NCBI RefSeq assembly: GCF_000169155.1
Contig: NZ_AAWL01000013.1
Location: 1 to 64,000, forward strand
Direction: 5' to 3'
DNA: 64,000 nt
DNA from: Thermosinus carboxydivorans Nor1
GTDB taxonomy: Bacteria; Bacillota; Negativicutes; Sporomusales; Thermosinaceae
The notes beneath the pieces are model-generated. The model ran no database searches. It had not been told where the DNA came from and was given only the letters and a program-made list of their open reading frames with translations. This document shows positions 1 to 7,283 of the stretch, piece after piece. The first letter of the stretch is position 1, and each line of letters starts with the position of its first letter. A program made the translations under genes and the position numbers.

Positions 1-2
1 GT

Positions 3-506
3 CGTTGGGTATATTGGACGTGTGTAGCGCTGGCGGTGGTAATTGCGGTTGTCGCCTGGGCATATCTGCACAAGCCGCCGCCAGTCACCGTTATGGCGCA
101 AGAAGAGGTGCGGGACCCGGTGCAGGTGGCGCAAAAAATAGACGTGCCGCAGTCTGTCGCCCGGGAGATTGTCCGCGAGGTGCAGGTTGTCACGCAGACA
201 CCGCCGGCCGCGACGTATACGGTGCAGGCAACGGATACGAAAAAAGCTGCCCAGATGGTTGAGCAGCAGATAAAACTTGACAAAGCACCGGTCTCGTTGC
301 CGCCGGCGGATAAAACGATTGTGACGCCGCGCGAGCAAAAGGTGGACGTGTACCGTATTACGCTTGACAAACCGCGCGCGGTCGGGGTGTACGCCAGCAC
401 AGAGAGTGTCGGCATTATGGCGCAGTACAAAAACATAATAGTATTCGGCGGACCCAAATACCAGGGTGGATATGAGATAGGGGCCGCCTACATGATTAGG
501 TGGTAA
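3..506 (+). CDS. Membrane-anchored protein, 5' end outside window
   Basis: The reading frame is open from the window edge to a TAA at 504-506, so the N-terminus is missing. The visible part starts with a hydrophobic, membrane-spanning stretch (about residues 4-22, including VALAVVIAVVAWAYL). A polar linker rich in Gln, Val and Pro follows, and then a C-terminal part with alternating hydrophobic residues ending in GAAYMIRW. This suggests a single-pass protein anchored in the membrane with a small external domain. I do not recognise a family. A strong terminator follows directly. The first ATG in the visible part lies inside the membrane segment and is unlikely to be the true start. Confidence 0.55.
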   Translation, partial: RWVYWTCVALAVVIAVVAWAYLHKPPPVTVMAQEEVRDPVQVAQKIDVPQSVAREIVREVQVVTQTPPAATYTVQATDTKKAAQMVEQQIKLDKAPVSLPPADKTIVTPREQKVDVYRITLDKPRAVGVYASTESVGIMAQYKNIIVFGGPKYQGGYEIGAAYMIRW

Positions 507-508
507 TT

Positions 509-534
509 GCCGCTCCGAAAGGGGCGGCTTTTTT
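509..534. terminator. Intrinsic terminator, probably bidirectional
   Basis: An 8-bp GC-rich stem (509-516 with 521-528, one G-U pair) closes a GAAA loop and is followed by six T. It sits between the convergent ends of the genes at 3-506 and 538-756. Confidence 0.85.
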
Positions 535-537
535 CTA

Positions 538-756
538 TTATTGTAACCAAATCATATGCAACACATCTTGATAGGCGTGCCAATGGTTTTCCACCATTTC
601 CATGAGGTTGTCGCGCATAGTGCCTGTCGCCTGTTCCATGGCGTCAAGAGCAGTATGCAACAATTCCAACTGCTCAATGGCTTCCTGATGAAGAAGCTGC
701 ATATGATCGACATCCATGGCCAGCGGCTTGCGCTCACGCCATTTTCGCATGGGCAT
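538..756 (-). CDS. Small helical protein of unknown function
   Basis: This 72-residue protein is rich in Met, His, Gln and Glu and looks almost entirely alpha-helical (for example HMQLLHQEAIEQLELLHTAL), without a membrane segment or signal. The start is the ATG at 756, four bases after a GGAAAGGAGG ribosome site; a TTG at 759 and an ATG at 750 are possible alternatives. I do not recognise the family. The strong ribosome site and the shared terminator downstream support a real gene. Its Met/His-rich make-up might suggest metal contact, but that is a guess. Confidence 0.55.
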   Translation of the reverse strand: MPMRKWRERKPLAMDVDHMQLLHQEAIEQLELLHTALDAMEQATGTMRDNLMEMVENHWHAYQDVLHMIWLQ

Positions 757-830
757 CAATCCTCCTTTCCAGGGGACTTACCACATTCTATGCAGTGAGG
801 GCAGAGAGCGCGCTAGCGGCAATGTGGTCT

Positions 831-1160
831 TTACGATTTATATGGCGCGATGAACCGCAGCATTCGGAGCGGAATATGCATAGATACTGGGCGGCGGCCC
901 AGGCACACGTTGACAATGATAAAGTCACAGCCTACATAGCATAGGGTGCCGCAAAAAGACTCGCGGCCGCAGATGCGAGCATCGACCGAGAAGATAATTT
1001 CGTCGCCTAACATGCAAAGAATGCGGTCTTTAAATGTATCTAGTGCAAAGTCCATCATTTTATAGGGCATATGTTCATCACAGACCATATCTTTCCCCGG
1101 GTACTCGCAACAGGTTTCATGCTCAGGATACCAATGCGGGTACTTTCTTTCCATAAACAA
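831..1160 (-). CDS. Cys-rich hypothetical protein, possible LSm-like coat fold
   Basis: This 109-residue protein has about nine cysteines. Its N-terminal half is rich in His, Pro and Tyr. The C-terminal half alternates hydrophobic strands (DEIIFSVDARICG, CDFIIVNVCLG, MHIPLRMLRFIAP), a pattern like the small beta-barrel proteins found in spore coats of Firmicutes. That resemblance is only by eye. A TTG at 1166 in the same frame has better spacing (6 bases) from the AAAGGAGG site than the ATG at 1160, and an in-frame stop lies just upstream, so the protein may begin two codons earlier. Confidence 0.5.
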   Translation of the reverse strand: MFMERKYPHWYPEHETCCEYPGKDMVCDEHMPYKMMDFALDTFKDRILCMLGDEIIFSVDARICGRESFCGTLCYVGCDFIIVNVCLGRRPVSMHIPLRMLRFIAPYKS

Positions 1161-1278
1161 AAGCAGCCTCCTTTATTTATAGTTTGAAAAATGTTAAAAT
1201 GAAAGGGATCTATCTGCTACATCATATGCGTGTTTGCAACATAATGCTACCGCCCGTAAACATTTTGGGGGGAGAAAA

Positions 1279-1618
1279 ATGCCGAGTTGGCTTAACTATG
1301 AACGCATTGTATACGTCCTGCTCACGGCAACGGCTATCCTATGGGGCGGCCCGTGACTGCTAAATATACGGTCGGTGAACTCTCGCCAATAACAACTGCT
1401 TTTTTTCGGTTTGCGAAAGCCTTGCCTACGGTTCGCCAGTTGCCGTGGTTGCTAGCTTTGGGAATGACAGGAATATTTCTATGGCTTTTGCCGCTCTTTT
1501 TTTGCACGAGCGGCTTGTTTGACCGCAGCTACTTGGGGCTGCTATGATTATTGCCGGTGTTTGGCTGATAACCCAAACGGGGGCAGTAGCAGGCCGGCTG
1601 GTTGAAAATGAGACTTAG
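1279..1618 (+). pseudogene. Decayed EamA/DMT-family transporter
   Basis: A ribosome site (GGGGGGAG) precedes an ATG at 1279 whose product begins like an EamA transporter (VYVLLTATAILWGG) but stops at 1356. The next frame continues the family pattern (TAKYTVGELSPITTAFFRFA, the usual LSPxTxxFxRF segment) to a stop at 1547. A third frame then gives the usual C-terminal helix start (AMIIAGVWLITQTG) to a stop at 1618. Two frame changes and a large internal deletion (about 110 of roughly 290 codons remain) show a dead gene. An intact EamA gene lies at 10634-11515. Confidence 0.8.
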
Positions 1619-1630
1619 GAGGGATGATAA

Positions 1631-2044
1631 ATGTTAATCTTGATGCTTATCATCGTTATTATCGGTATTGCTTTATTTATGATGATGCGTCCTCGCCAAA
1701 CGCCGGAAAATAGTGTGGCTGCGCAGCCGCAGTATGAAGCACCCGGGCATGGCGGCTTTAATAGAGTGGGCGGGATGCTGACCGGGCTAATTCTTGGTTA
1801 TTTGCTAAGTCAACATCTTATTACGCCTGAGCAGCACGAGACGTGGCGCAATATGAACAGCGACGAGTTGCGGGAAACACTGGCCAATCAGGGTATTCTA
1901 AGTGAACGCCAATTTGACATGCTGGTTGACCAGGCGAATGCCGGCGGCTTTGATGACACTTATTTTGCGGCGGCTGACAGTTGGGACGCTGGTCAAGCAT
2001 TTGATAACTTTGATGATTTTGATGGCGATAGTTTCGATGTTTGA
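1631..2044 (+). CDS. Membrane-anchored protein with acidic tail
   Basis: This 137-residue protein starts with one hydrophobic helix (LILMLIIVIIGIALFMMM) followed by a Pro/Gln linker. A second, weaker hydrophobic stretch (GGMLTGLILGYLLSQHLI) comes next, then a helical segment and a very acidic C-terminus (FDNFDDFDGDSFDV). The AGGAGGG ribosome site at 1617-1623 sets the ATG at 1631. Two small membrane-protein genes follow in the same direction, so the three are probably co-transcribed. I do not recognise the family; the acidic tail may bind a partner or cations. Confidence 0.6.
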   Translation: MLILMLIIVIIGIALFMMMRPRQTPENSVAAQPQYEAPGHGGFNRVGGMLTGLILGYLLSQHLITPEQHETWRNMNSDELRETLANQGILSERQFDMLVDQANAGGFDDTYFAAADSWDAGQAFDNFDDFDGDSFDV

Positions 2045-2124
2045 AAAATTTAAGGACGCAGCAGGAAATCGCACCGTGGTCGCAAAATAATAATTGTTAT
2101 GTTTTGAAGAGGTGCATCTAGTTA

Positions 2125-2379
2125 GTGAATATTAGTTATGCGGTTTGGGGCGTTTTCTTTGGCTGGCTGTTGATGCCTAGCTGGCGTAAGCGCAGTTTTC
2201 GGGCACTCACGCCGCTTCTAGCGTATGCTACGGCATTAGTGGCCGGAGCTGCCGTCACGTATTTTTTTCACATGCAGCGGCAGACTTGGTTTTTTATTGT
2301 CGGTATGATTAGCCAGTTTTTGACGTTTCTGCTTGCACATGCTGCTCGCACGGTCTGGTGGAAAATCAAAAATCGTTAA
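2125..2379 (+). CDS. Small two- or three-helix membrane protein
   Basis: This 84-residue protein starts at GTG behind a GAGGTG ribosome site. It carries hydrophobic segments at residues 5-17, 29-47 and 52-72, with a basic stretch (SWRKRSFR) between the first two, which places that loop in the cytoplasm by the positive-inside rule. It is the middle gene of a three-gene group of small membrane proteins. No family is recognised. Confidence 0.55.
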   Translation: MNISYAVWGVFFGWLLMPSWRKRSFRALTPLLAYATALVAGAAVTYFFHMQRQTWFFIVGMISQFLTFLLAHAARTVWWKIKNR

Positions 2380-2403
2380 GATGGTATTGGGTGGGGAGAT
2401 GGC

Positions 2404-2655
2404 ATGGATTTAGTCAAATACGGTAACGTTATCTTACTTGGCTTTCTAGTGTGGCTGCTCATTGCTCCGCGCGCCGGCAGTCCACAATACAGCGAGTCTT
2501 TCTTGGCTTACATGGTGGCACTGCTTTTCTCGCTCATTGGCAGTTCGGAAATCATGATGGTTAAGCCGGTGGCGTTTTTCTTCACAATTGGCGGCGTGTT
2601 TGCATTTTGTTATATTGTAGCGAGTTCCGCTATTCGCGTTGGATTGCGCAAATAA
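2404..2655 (+). CDS. Small three-helix membrane protein
   Basis: This 83-residue protein starts at ATG after GGTGGGGAG. It has three hydrophobic helices (about residues 6-22, 32-49 and 52-75) and a basic C-terminus. Size and layout resemble the preceding 84-residue protein, and the two may be distant paralogues or partners. It is the last gene before a strong bidirectional terminator. Function unknown. Confidence 0.55.
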   Translation: MDLVKYGNVILLGFLVWLLIAPRAGSPQYSESFLAYMVALLFSLIGSSEIMMVKPVAFFFTIGGVFAFCYIVASSAIRVGLRK

Positions 2656-2679
2656 CTTCTTTTAACAAGGCAAAAAAAA

Positions 2680-2717
2680 AAATTAAACCGCTCGTGTTGG
2701 CGAGCGGTTTAATTTTT
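2680..2717. terminator. Bidirectional intrinsic terminator
   Basis: A perfect 15-bp inverted repeat (2680-2694 and 2701-2715) with a 6-base loop is flanked by A and T runs. It separates the convergent small membrane-protein group and the uracil permease gene. Confidence 0.9.
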
Positions 2718-2731
2718 AGACGCTAAACCTA

Positions 2732-3991
2732 TTAATTTTCTTGTTTAAGGTCGTTAGTCAATCCAAGCATATCCAGAACCTTGAAGCATAAACTGAGAAT
2801 TATGGATACAACCGTAGCCAGGGCCATGCCTTTCATTGCGACAGACCCGATCGTAATTTGGGCGCCACTGACGCCGATAATCAGGACTACTGACGTCAGG
2901 ATCAAGTTGCGGGCGCTGCTATAGTCCACCTTAGCTTCAACCAGGATGCGGATGCCGGAAGCGGCAATGACACCGAACAGCAGCAGGGATACGCCGCCCA
3001 TTACGGGTACCGGAATACTCTGAATGGCGGCTGCCAGTTTACCCACGAAGGAGAGAATGATAGCGATTACTGCGGCAAACCCGATAACCCAGACGCTGTA
3101 GACTTTGGTAATGGCCATAACACCAATGTTTTCACCATAGGTAGTATTAGGTGTGGAACCGAAGAAGCCGGACAGCATCGTTGACAAGCCGTTACCCAGC
3201 AGTGAGCGGTGCAGGCCGGGGTTTTTTGCGAGATCGCGGCCGACAATATTGCCAGTTACAATAAGGTGGCCAATGTGCTCGGCAATAACGACCAGGGCAG
3301 CGGGAGCAATGATCGCAATGGCACTGGGGTTAAATTCGGGGGTGTAGATAGGCGGTACGGCTAACCAAGGCGCTTTGGCAATACCGCTCAGGTCAACTAG
3401 TCCCATTACAAAGGCCAGGGCGTAGCCGGCTATTATGCCGATGAGAATAGGAATTACGGCCAAAAAGCCGCGGAACAGAACCGAGCCGAGGATAGTAACC
3501 ACCAGCGTGAAGATTGAAACGGCGATGATTTTGGGGTCGGGGTTCTTTGCCGTCAGCCCTGCCATTTCGGCCGCAACCGGCGCCAACTCCAGACCGATGA
3601 CCGCTACGATGGCTCCCATGGCGGCCGGCGGAAAAACAACGTCGATCCATTTAGTGCCAATGACACCGATACTAATGGCTACAAGGGAAAAGATAGCACC
3701 AACGGCGATGAACCCGCTTAGGGCGGCAGGGTATCCGTACTGAGGCAATACAACAAAGACGGGGGAGATAAAGGCGAAGCTTGACCCCAGATAAGCGGGA
3801 ATTTTGCCTTGGCAAATCAGCAGGTATAAAATGGTGCCGATGCCGTTGAAAAGCAGGATCGTTGCCGGGTTGACCTTAAATAAAATGGGTACCAGGACGG
3901 TTGCACCAAACATGGCGAAGAGGTGCTGCAGGCTGAGAGGAAGGGTCTGCATAATGGGAAGCTTTTCGTCGACTTGAATTTCGCGTCTCAT
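2732..3991 (-). CDS. uraA: Uracil permease, NCS2/NAT family
   Basis: This 419-residue polytopic membrane protein imports uracil, most likely with protons. Its N-terminus has the family's QHLFAMFGATVLVP segment, and the NCS2 signature appears as NTTYGENIGVMAITK in the second half. The membrane core has the usual 12-14 hydrophobic segments. The start at 3991 follows an AAAGGAGG site by seven bases; the frame is open further upstream but without a site. A PyrR-type attenuator leader lies upstream, which favours a pyrimidine substrate over xanthine. The gene appears monocistronic, with a terminator just downstream. Confidence 0.88.
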   Translation of the reverse strand: MRREIQVDEKLPIMQTLPLSLQHLFAMFGATVLVPILFKVNPATILLFNGIGTILYLLICQGKIPAYLGSSFAFISPVFVVLPQYGYPAALSGFIAVGAIFSLVAISIGVIGTKWIDVVFPPAAMGAIVAVIGLELAPVAAEMAGLTAKNPDPKIIAVSIFTLVVTILGSVLFRGFLAVIPILIGIIAGYALAFVMGLVDLSGIAKAPWLAVPPIYTPEFNPSAIAIIAPAALVVIAEHIGHLIVTGNIVGRDLAKNPGLHRSLLGNGLSTMLSGFFGSTPNTTYGENIGVMAITKVYSVWVIGFAAVIAIILSFVGKLAAAIQSIPVPVMGGVSLLLFGVIAASGIRILVEAKVDYSSARNLILTSVVLIIGVSGAQITIGSVAMKGMALATVVSIILSLCFKVLDMLGLTNDLKQEN

Positions 3992-4026
3992 AATTTTTCC
4001 TCCTTTTGTACCTTTGGCACACAATA

Positions 4027-4115
4027 AAGCCTCTTACCGGAGTAAGAGGCTTAAAGGTCACTAAGGCACAGTAGGCCCGTCCTTATTGTGCACCTTATTA
4101 GTCTCTCCGGACTAA
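4027..4115 (-). promoter_or_regulatory. PyrR-type pyr attenuator leader
   Basis: On the minus strand, the hairpin at 4115-4098 (TTAGTCCGGAGAGACTAA) matches the PyrR binding loop consensus ARUCCNGNGAGGYU with one change that keeps the stem paired. Next comes a segment (AGGTGCAC...AAGG) able to pair with CCTTAGTGACCT to form an antiterminator. An 11-bp terminator stem (4052-4042 with 4037-4027, UCCG loop) then precedes the uracil permease gene. In known pyr leaders, PyrR with UMP stabilises the first hairpin and so permits termination. The T run after the stem is weak (TTATTGTG). Confidence 0.75.
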
Positions 4116-4359
4116 TTTAAAGGTTTTTCTTAAATTTATCATAAACCACGTCATTTGTCTATAGGTTTTGGCGAAAAACTCTTACTCGCCATTAGTCTTT
4201 CCTTTTTTAGTGATAGATATTAATTTAATATAAAGAAAAGTTATTAATAAAATAATATAATTAATAATAAATTTTTATTAGCTTTTGCAGGAATTTTTTA
4301 AACACCGAAAAATTATAATAATATATACAAATCGTTCCAGCGAAGGAGGAATTTGCGCT

Positions 4360-4755
4360 ATGAAGTTTGTTGATATTGTGCAAAGTGCGGACTGGAAGGC
4401 CGAAAAACATGTTCCGGTAATTGACGCCCCGGCTATAGTCAAAGCTGGCGAAAAAGTGACCATTGAAGTGGGGGTAAGTAAGGAAATCGCTCATCCTAAC
4501 ACTACGGAGCATCATATCCGTTGGATTAAGCTTTATTTCAAGCCGGAAAACGGTAAGTTTGCCTATGAGTTGGCCAACTTTGAATTTAATGCTCATGGCG
4601 AATCGGGTGAAGGTCCCAATAAGGGCCCCGCTTATAGTGAACCTTTCGGCAAGGTAGTGGTAAAACTAGGCGGTTCCGGTACGCTCCTTGCAACGGCCTA
4701 CTGCAACATTCACGGCTTGTGGGAAAGTTCCCACGAAATCAAAGTAGAAGCGTAA
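4360..4755 (+). CDS. Superoxide reductase, neelaredoxin type
   Basis: This 131-residue cytoplasmic enzyme reduces superoxide to hydrogen peroxide at a ferrous site bound by four His and one Cys. The expected ligands are visible: EKHVP near residue 16, HPNTTEHHIRW near residues 42-52, and CNIHG near residue 115. It lacks the N-terminal rubredoxin-like Cys4 domain of two-iron desulfoferrodoxins, so it is the one-iron form. The start follows an AAGGAGG site at 4342-4348. The AT-rich stretch upstream (4200-4340) probably holds the promoter. The enzyme fits a strict anaerobe with oxygen tolerance. Confidence 0.9.
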   Translation: MKFVDIVQSADWKAEKHVPVIDAPAIVKAGEKVTIEVGVSKEIAHPNTTEHHIRWIKLYFKPENGKFAYELANFEFNAHGESGEGPNKGPAYSEPFGKVVVKLGGSGTLLATAYCNIHGLWESSHEIKVEA

Positions 4756-4868
4756 ACTGCTAATTTTGTATGCAAGTCTCGGTGTTCCGCCGGGACTTTT
4801 CTATTTTGAATACCGGCAGAGCTTGCCAGGGAAACAATTTGCCGCAATCCTGCAGGGGGGGAGGAAAA

Positions 4869-5309
4869 ATGCCCAAGCTGCTTTTGTTTATTGCGCTCTG
4901 TTCCTTTGTCTGGAACTACTCCATTCCAAAGCGGTACTGGTGTTATGAGCAGGGAATAGGCCGATGCGGCCGCCGGCTCTTTAGGCTAATGTTCCTCCGT
5001 TTTGCCACCAAAGTAGGCGCCAAAACGGCCCGGTGGACGGCATTAACCATCTTGTTTGTCGCTTGGCTAATTTTGGCATTTTATTGTGTTGCCGTCACAG
5101 CCTATTTTTCGGCCTGGGGTTTAAAAATGGTGGCATTGTTTACGGCCGTGTTAGCTACGGTATCTTTCGTTCAGGATTATGCCCAAGCATACAGCAGTTT
5201 TACTGAATGGTGTTACAGCCAGGAGGATAATGTCTTATTTTTGGCCAAAGGGTGTTGGGAAATTGTTTTGGGTGGTTTGGTCTTGGTTCAGACATTTTTA
5301 CAAATGTAA
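4869..5309 (+). CDS. Four-helix membrane protein of unknown function
   Basis: This 146-residue protein starts at ATG behind GGGGGGGAGG. It has a short N-terminal hydrophobic segment, a basic Cys/Arg-rich loop (GRCGRRLFRLMFLRFATK), two adjoining helices near residues 58-100 and a C-terminal helix ending in VLVQTFLQM. I do not recognise a family. It lies 84 bases upstream of aspartokinase in the same direction and may share its transcript, but nothing in it suggests a link with amino-acid synthesis. Confidence 0.6.
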   Translation: MPKLLLFIALCSFVWNYSIPKRYWCYEQGIGRCGRRLFRLMFLRFATKVGAKTARWTALTILFVAWLILAFYCVAVTAYFSAWGLKMVALFTAVLATVSFVQDYAQAYSSFTEWCYSQEDNVLFLAKGCWEIVLGGLVLVQTFLQM

Positions 5310-5393
5310 TGTTCACCACAGAGAGGATTTTGTTCGCCTACGAAGAATAGATATAGAAAGACAAGCAACTAAATGCGGCTAAGGAGGATGAAA

Positions 5394-6629
5394 ATGGCGC
5401 TAATTGTCAAAAAATTTGGCGGTAGCTCTGTGGCGACACCGGAAAAAATAATGGCTGTAGCTAAAAGGGTAATACGGGAAAAAGGGCCTGAAGATAGAAT
5501 TGTCGTGGTAGTATCCGCAATGGGGGATACTACCGATGAACTCATTGACCTAGCCCGGAAGATTGACGAGGGCGCCGACGGGCGGGAGATGGATATGCTA
5601 TTAGCGACGGGTGAGCAGGTGTCAATTGCTCTCTTGGCGATGGCTCTGCGAAGGCTTGGACATCCTGCTGTTTCTCTAACCGGGGGACAGGCTGGCATCA
5701 TGACCAGTAATCACCACCGGAAGGCAAAAATTATTGATATTAAGCCGGAGCGGGTATTAGCCGAATTGGCACAGGGCAAAATTGTGGTAGTCGCCGGATT
5801 TCAAGGGGTGACTGCATCAGGGGATATTACGACCCTTGGTCGGGGCGGCTCTGATACTACGGCGGTGGCCTTGGCCGGCGCTCTTAAAGCTGATGTCTGT
5901 GAAATATTTACGGATGTGGAGGGCGTATATTCGGCCGATCCCCGCGTCGTAGGTAGTGCTCGGCGAATGCAGGAAATTACTTATCGCGAAATGCTGGAGA
6001 TGGCCCGCCTGGGTGCGGTTGTTATGCAACCCCGCGCAGTAGAAATGGGGAGCCATTACCAGGTGCCAATTCATGTCCGCTCAACATTTACTGACAAACC
6101 CGGAACATTTATCAGGGAGGGATATACTATGGAAGAAAAAGAATTTGTAATTCGTGGGGTGACCCATGATACTAACGTTGTCAAGATCGCCGTTCTTGGC
6201 GTACCGGACAGACCGGGTGTTGCCTACAAGATATTTTCGGCTTTGGCTAAAGCCAATATTGATGTGGACATGATTGTCCAGAGCATTCGCAACGCCGATA
6301 AAAATATCAACGACATTGTCTTTACCATAACGAAACCTGACTTACCTCAGGCAAAGGCGATTATTACGGAAGTAGGTAAAGAATTGGGCGTAATGGGAAT
6401 TGTCGTTGAAGAAAATGTAGCAAAAGTATCTGTTGTCGGCGCTGGCATGTTAGGTAATCCCGGTATTGCGTCCACCATGTTTGGGGCCTTGGCTGACGCC
6501 GGGATTAACATTGAAGTAATCAGTACTTCGGAAATTAGCATTTCCTGCCTGGTGCGGGCCGACCGCGTTAAAGATGCGGTTAATGCTATCCATGCCCGCT
6601 TTTTCCCCGAAGAGCGGGAGACACATTAG
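5394..6629 (+). CDS. lysC: Aspartokinase, alpha and beta subunits
   Basis: This 411-residue enzyme phosphorylates aspartate, the first step to lysine, threonine, methionine and diaminopimelate. The amino-acid kinase domain fills about residues 1-245, with the KFGGSSV motif at 7-13 and GRGGSDTTAVALAG near 150. Two ACT domains follow (about 265-410), the usual site of feedback inhibition. The ATG at 5394 is six bases after AAGGAGG; an ATG at 5388 is too close. A second strong ribosome site and ATG lie inside at 6129, as in Bacillus aspartokinase II, which makes a separate beta subunit. No lysine riboswitch was found upstream. Confidence 0.92.
   Translation: MALIVKKFGGSSVATPEKIMAVAKRVIREKGPEDRIVVVVSAMGDTTDELIDLARKIDEGADGREMDMLLATGEQVSIALLAMALRRLGHPAVSLTGGQAGIMTSNHHRKAKIIDIKPERVLAELAQGKIVVVAGFQGVTASGDITTLGRGGSDTTAVALAGALKADVCEIFTDVEGVYSADPRVVGSARRMQEITYREMLEMARLGAVVMQPRAVEMGSHYQVPIHVRSTFTDKPGTFIREGYTMEEKEFVIRGVTHDTNVVKIAVLGVPDRPGVAYKIFSALAKANIDVDMIVQSIRNADKNINDIVFTITKPDLPQAKAIITEVGKELGVMGIVVEENVAKVSVVGAGMLGNPGIASTMFGALADAGINIEVISTSEISISCLVRADRVKDAVNAIHARFFPEERETH
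6114..6131 (+). promoter_or_regulatory. Internal ribosome site and start for aspartokinase beta subunit
   Basis: The sequence AGGGAGGG lies seven bases before an in-frame ATG at 6129, between the kinase domain and the ACT domains. Translation from here would give a 166-residue regulatory protein (MEEKEFVIRGV...), the same arrangement as the beta subunit of Bacillus aspartokinase II. Confidence 0.75.
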
Positions 6630-6654
6630 CAAAAACTCAGCTAACCTAACTTTA

Positions 6655-6684
6655 GCGCCTGGTGTCGAGGCGCCGTTTTTTTTT
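6655..6684 (+). terminator. Intrinsic terminator after aspartokinase
   Basis: A short GCGCCT/AGGCGC stem with a 7-base loop is followed within two bases by nine T. Confidence 0.75.
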
Positions 6685-6823
6685 ACCCAATTTTGTCTAC
6701 CTTGCGGCGGCCCGCTTGCACAGTCGTTAGTTTTTTGCGCCAATATTTACATTGTATTTGATTGTCGGAATACGGTCATGATATTAACGGGTACCAAATA
6801 CTTTGAAATGGAGGGTTTGTCGA

Positions 6824-7027
6824 ATGGCTAGGAGCAGAAAACCGGTTAATCCCAATGCCCAAAAGGCCCTTGACCAACTGAAGTTGGAAGTTGCCAACGA
6901 GCTCGGCCTGAAAGACTACCAGAACCGTTACAAAGGTGCCCTTACCTCCGCTGATAATGGCCGTGTTGGTGGTCACATGGTTCGCAAAATGATTGAAGCC
7001 CAAGAGAGTAAATTTACCGGCCAATAA
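6824..7027 (+). CDS. Alpha/beta-type small acid-soluble spore protein
   Basis: This 67-residue protein coats and protects spore DNA. It shows the family's two hallmarks: the germination-protease site region (EVANELGL, residues about 24-31) and the C-terminal DNA-binding segment (TSADNGRVGGHMVRKMIEAQE, residues about 43-63). The ATG at 6824 follows GGAGGG by ten bases. It is monocistronic and followed by a perfect terminator. It is the best evidence in the window that the organism forms endospores; expression would be expected in the forespore. Confidence 0.95.
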   Translation: MARSRKPVNPNAQKALDQLKLEVANELGLKDYQNRYKGALTSADNGRVGGHMVRKMIEAQESKFTGQ

Positions 7028-7040
7028 CGTTGCTGCTAGT

Positions 7041-7072
7041 GCAAAAGCAGGCTGTTTTCAGCCTGCTTTTGC
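7041..7072 (+). terminator. Intrinsic terminator after SASP gene
   Basis: A perfect 14-bp stem (7041-7054 with 7059-7072) closes a TTTT loop; the 3' arm carries the T-rich run. Confidence 0.85.
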
Positions 7073-7283
7073 CATACATAAAAACATTGCCGAGAGGAAA
7101 TTTCCACCCAAGGGAACATATAATTAAACAAGTACATTCGGTATCCCTTTTTTGCACAATCTATACTCGAGCGTTGCCAACGATTTCCCGGGAAATAGGT
7201 AGACCGGACAATCGCCAAAGCAGGAATTTGACTGACATTACCAGAATATCTAATGGAAATAAACAACTTGGGGAGGAAAGAGT

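Noticed and set aside
5310-5393. Lysine riboswitch or T-box before aspartokinase
   Set aside because: The 84-base gap is too short and no conserved element or terminator is visible.
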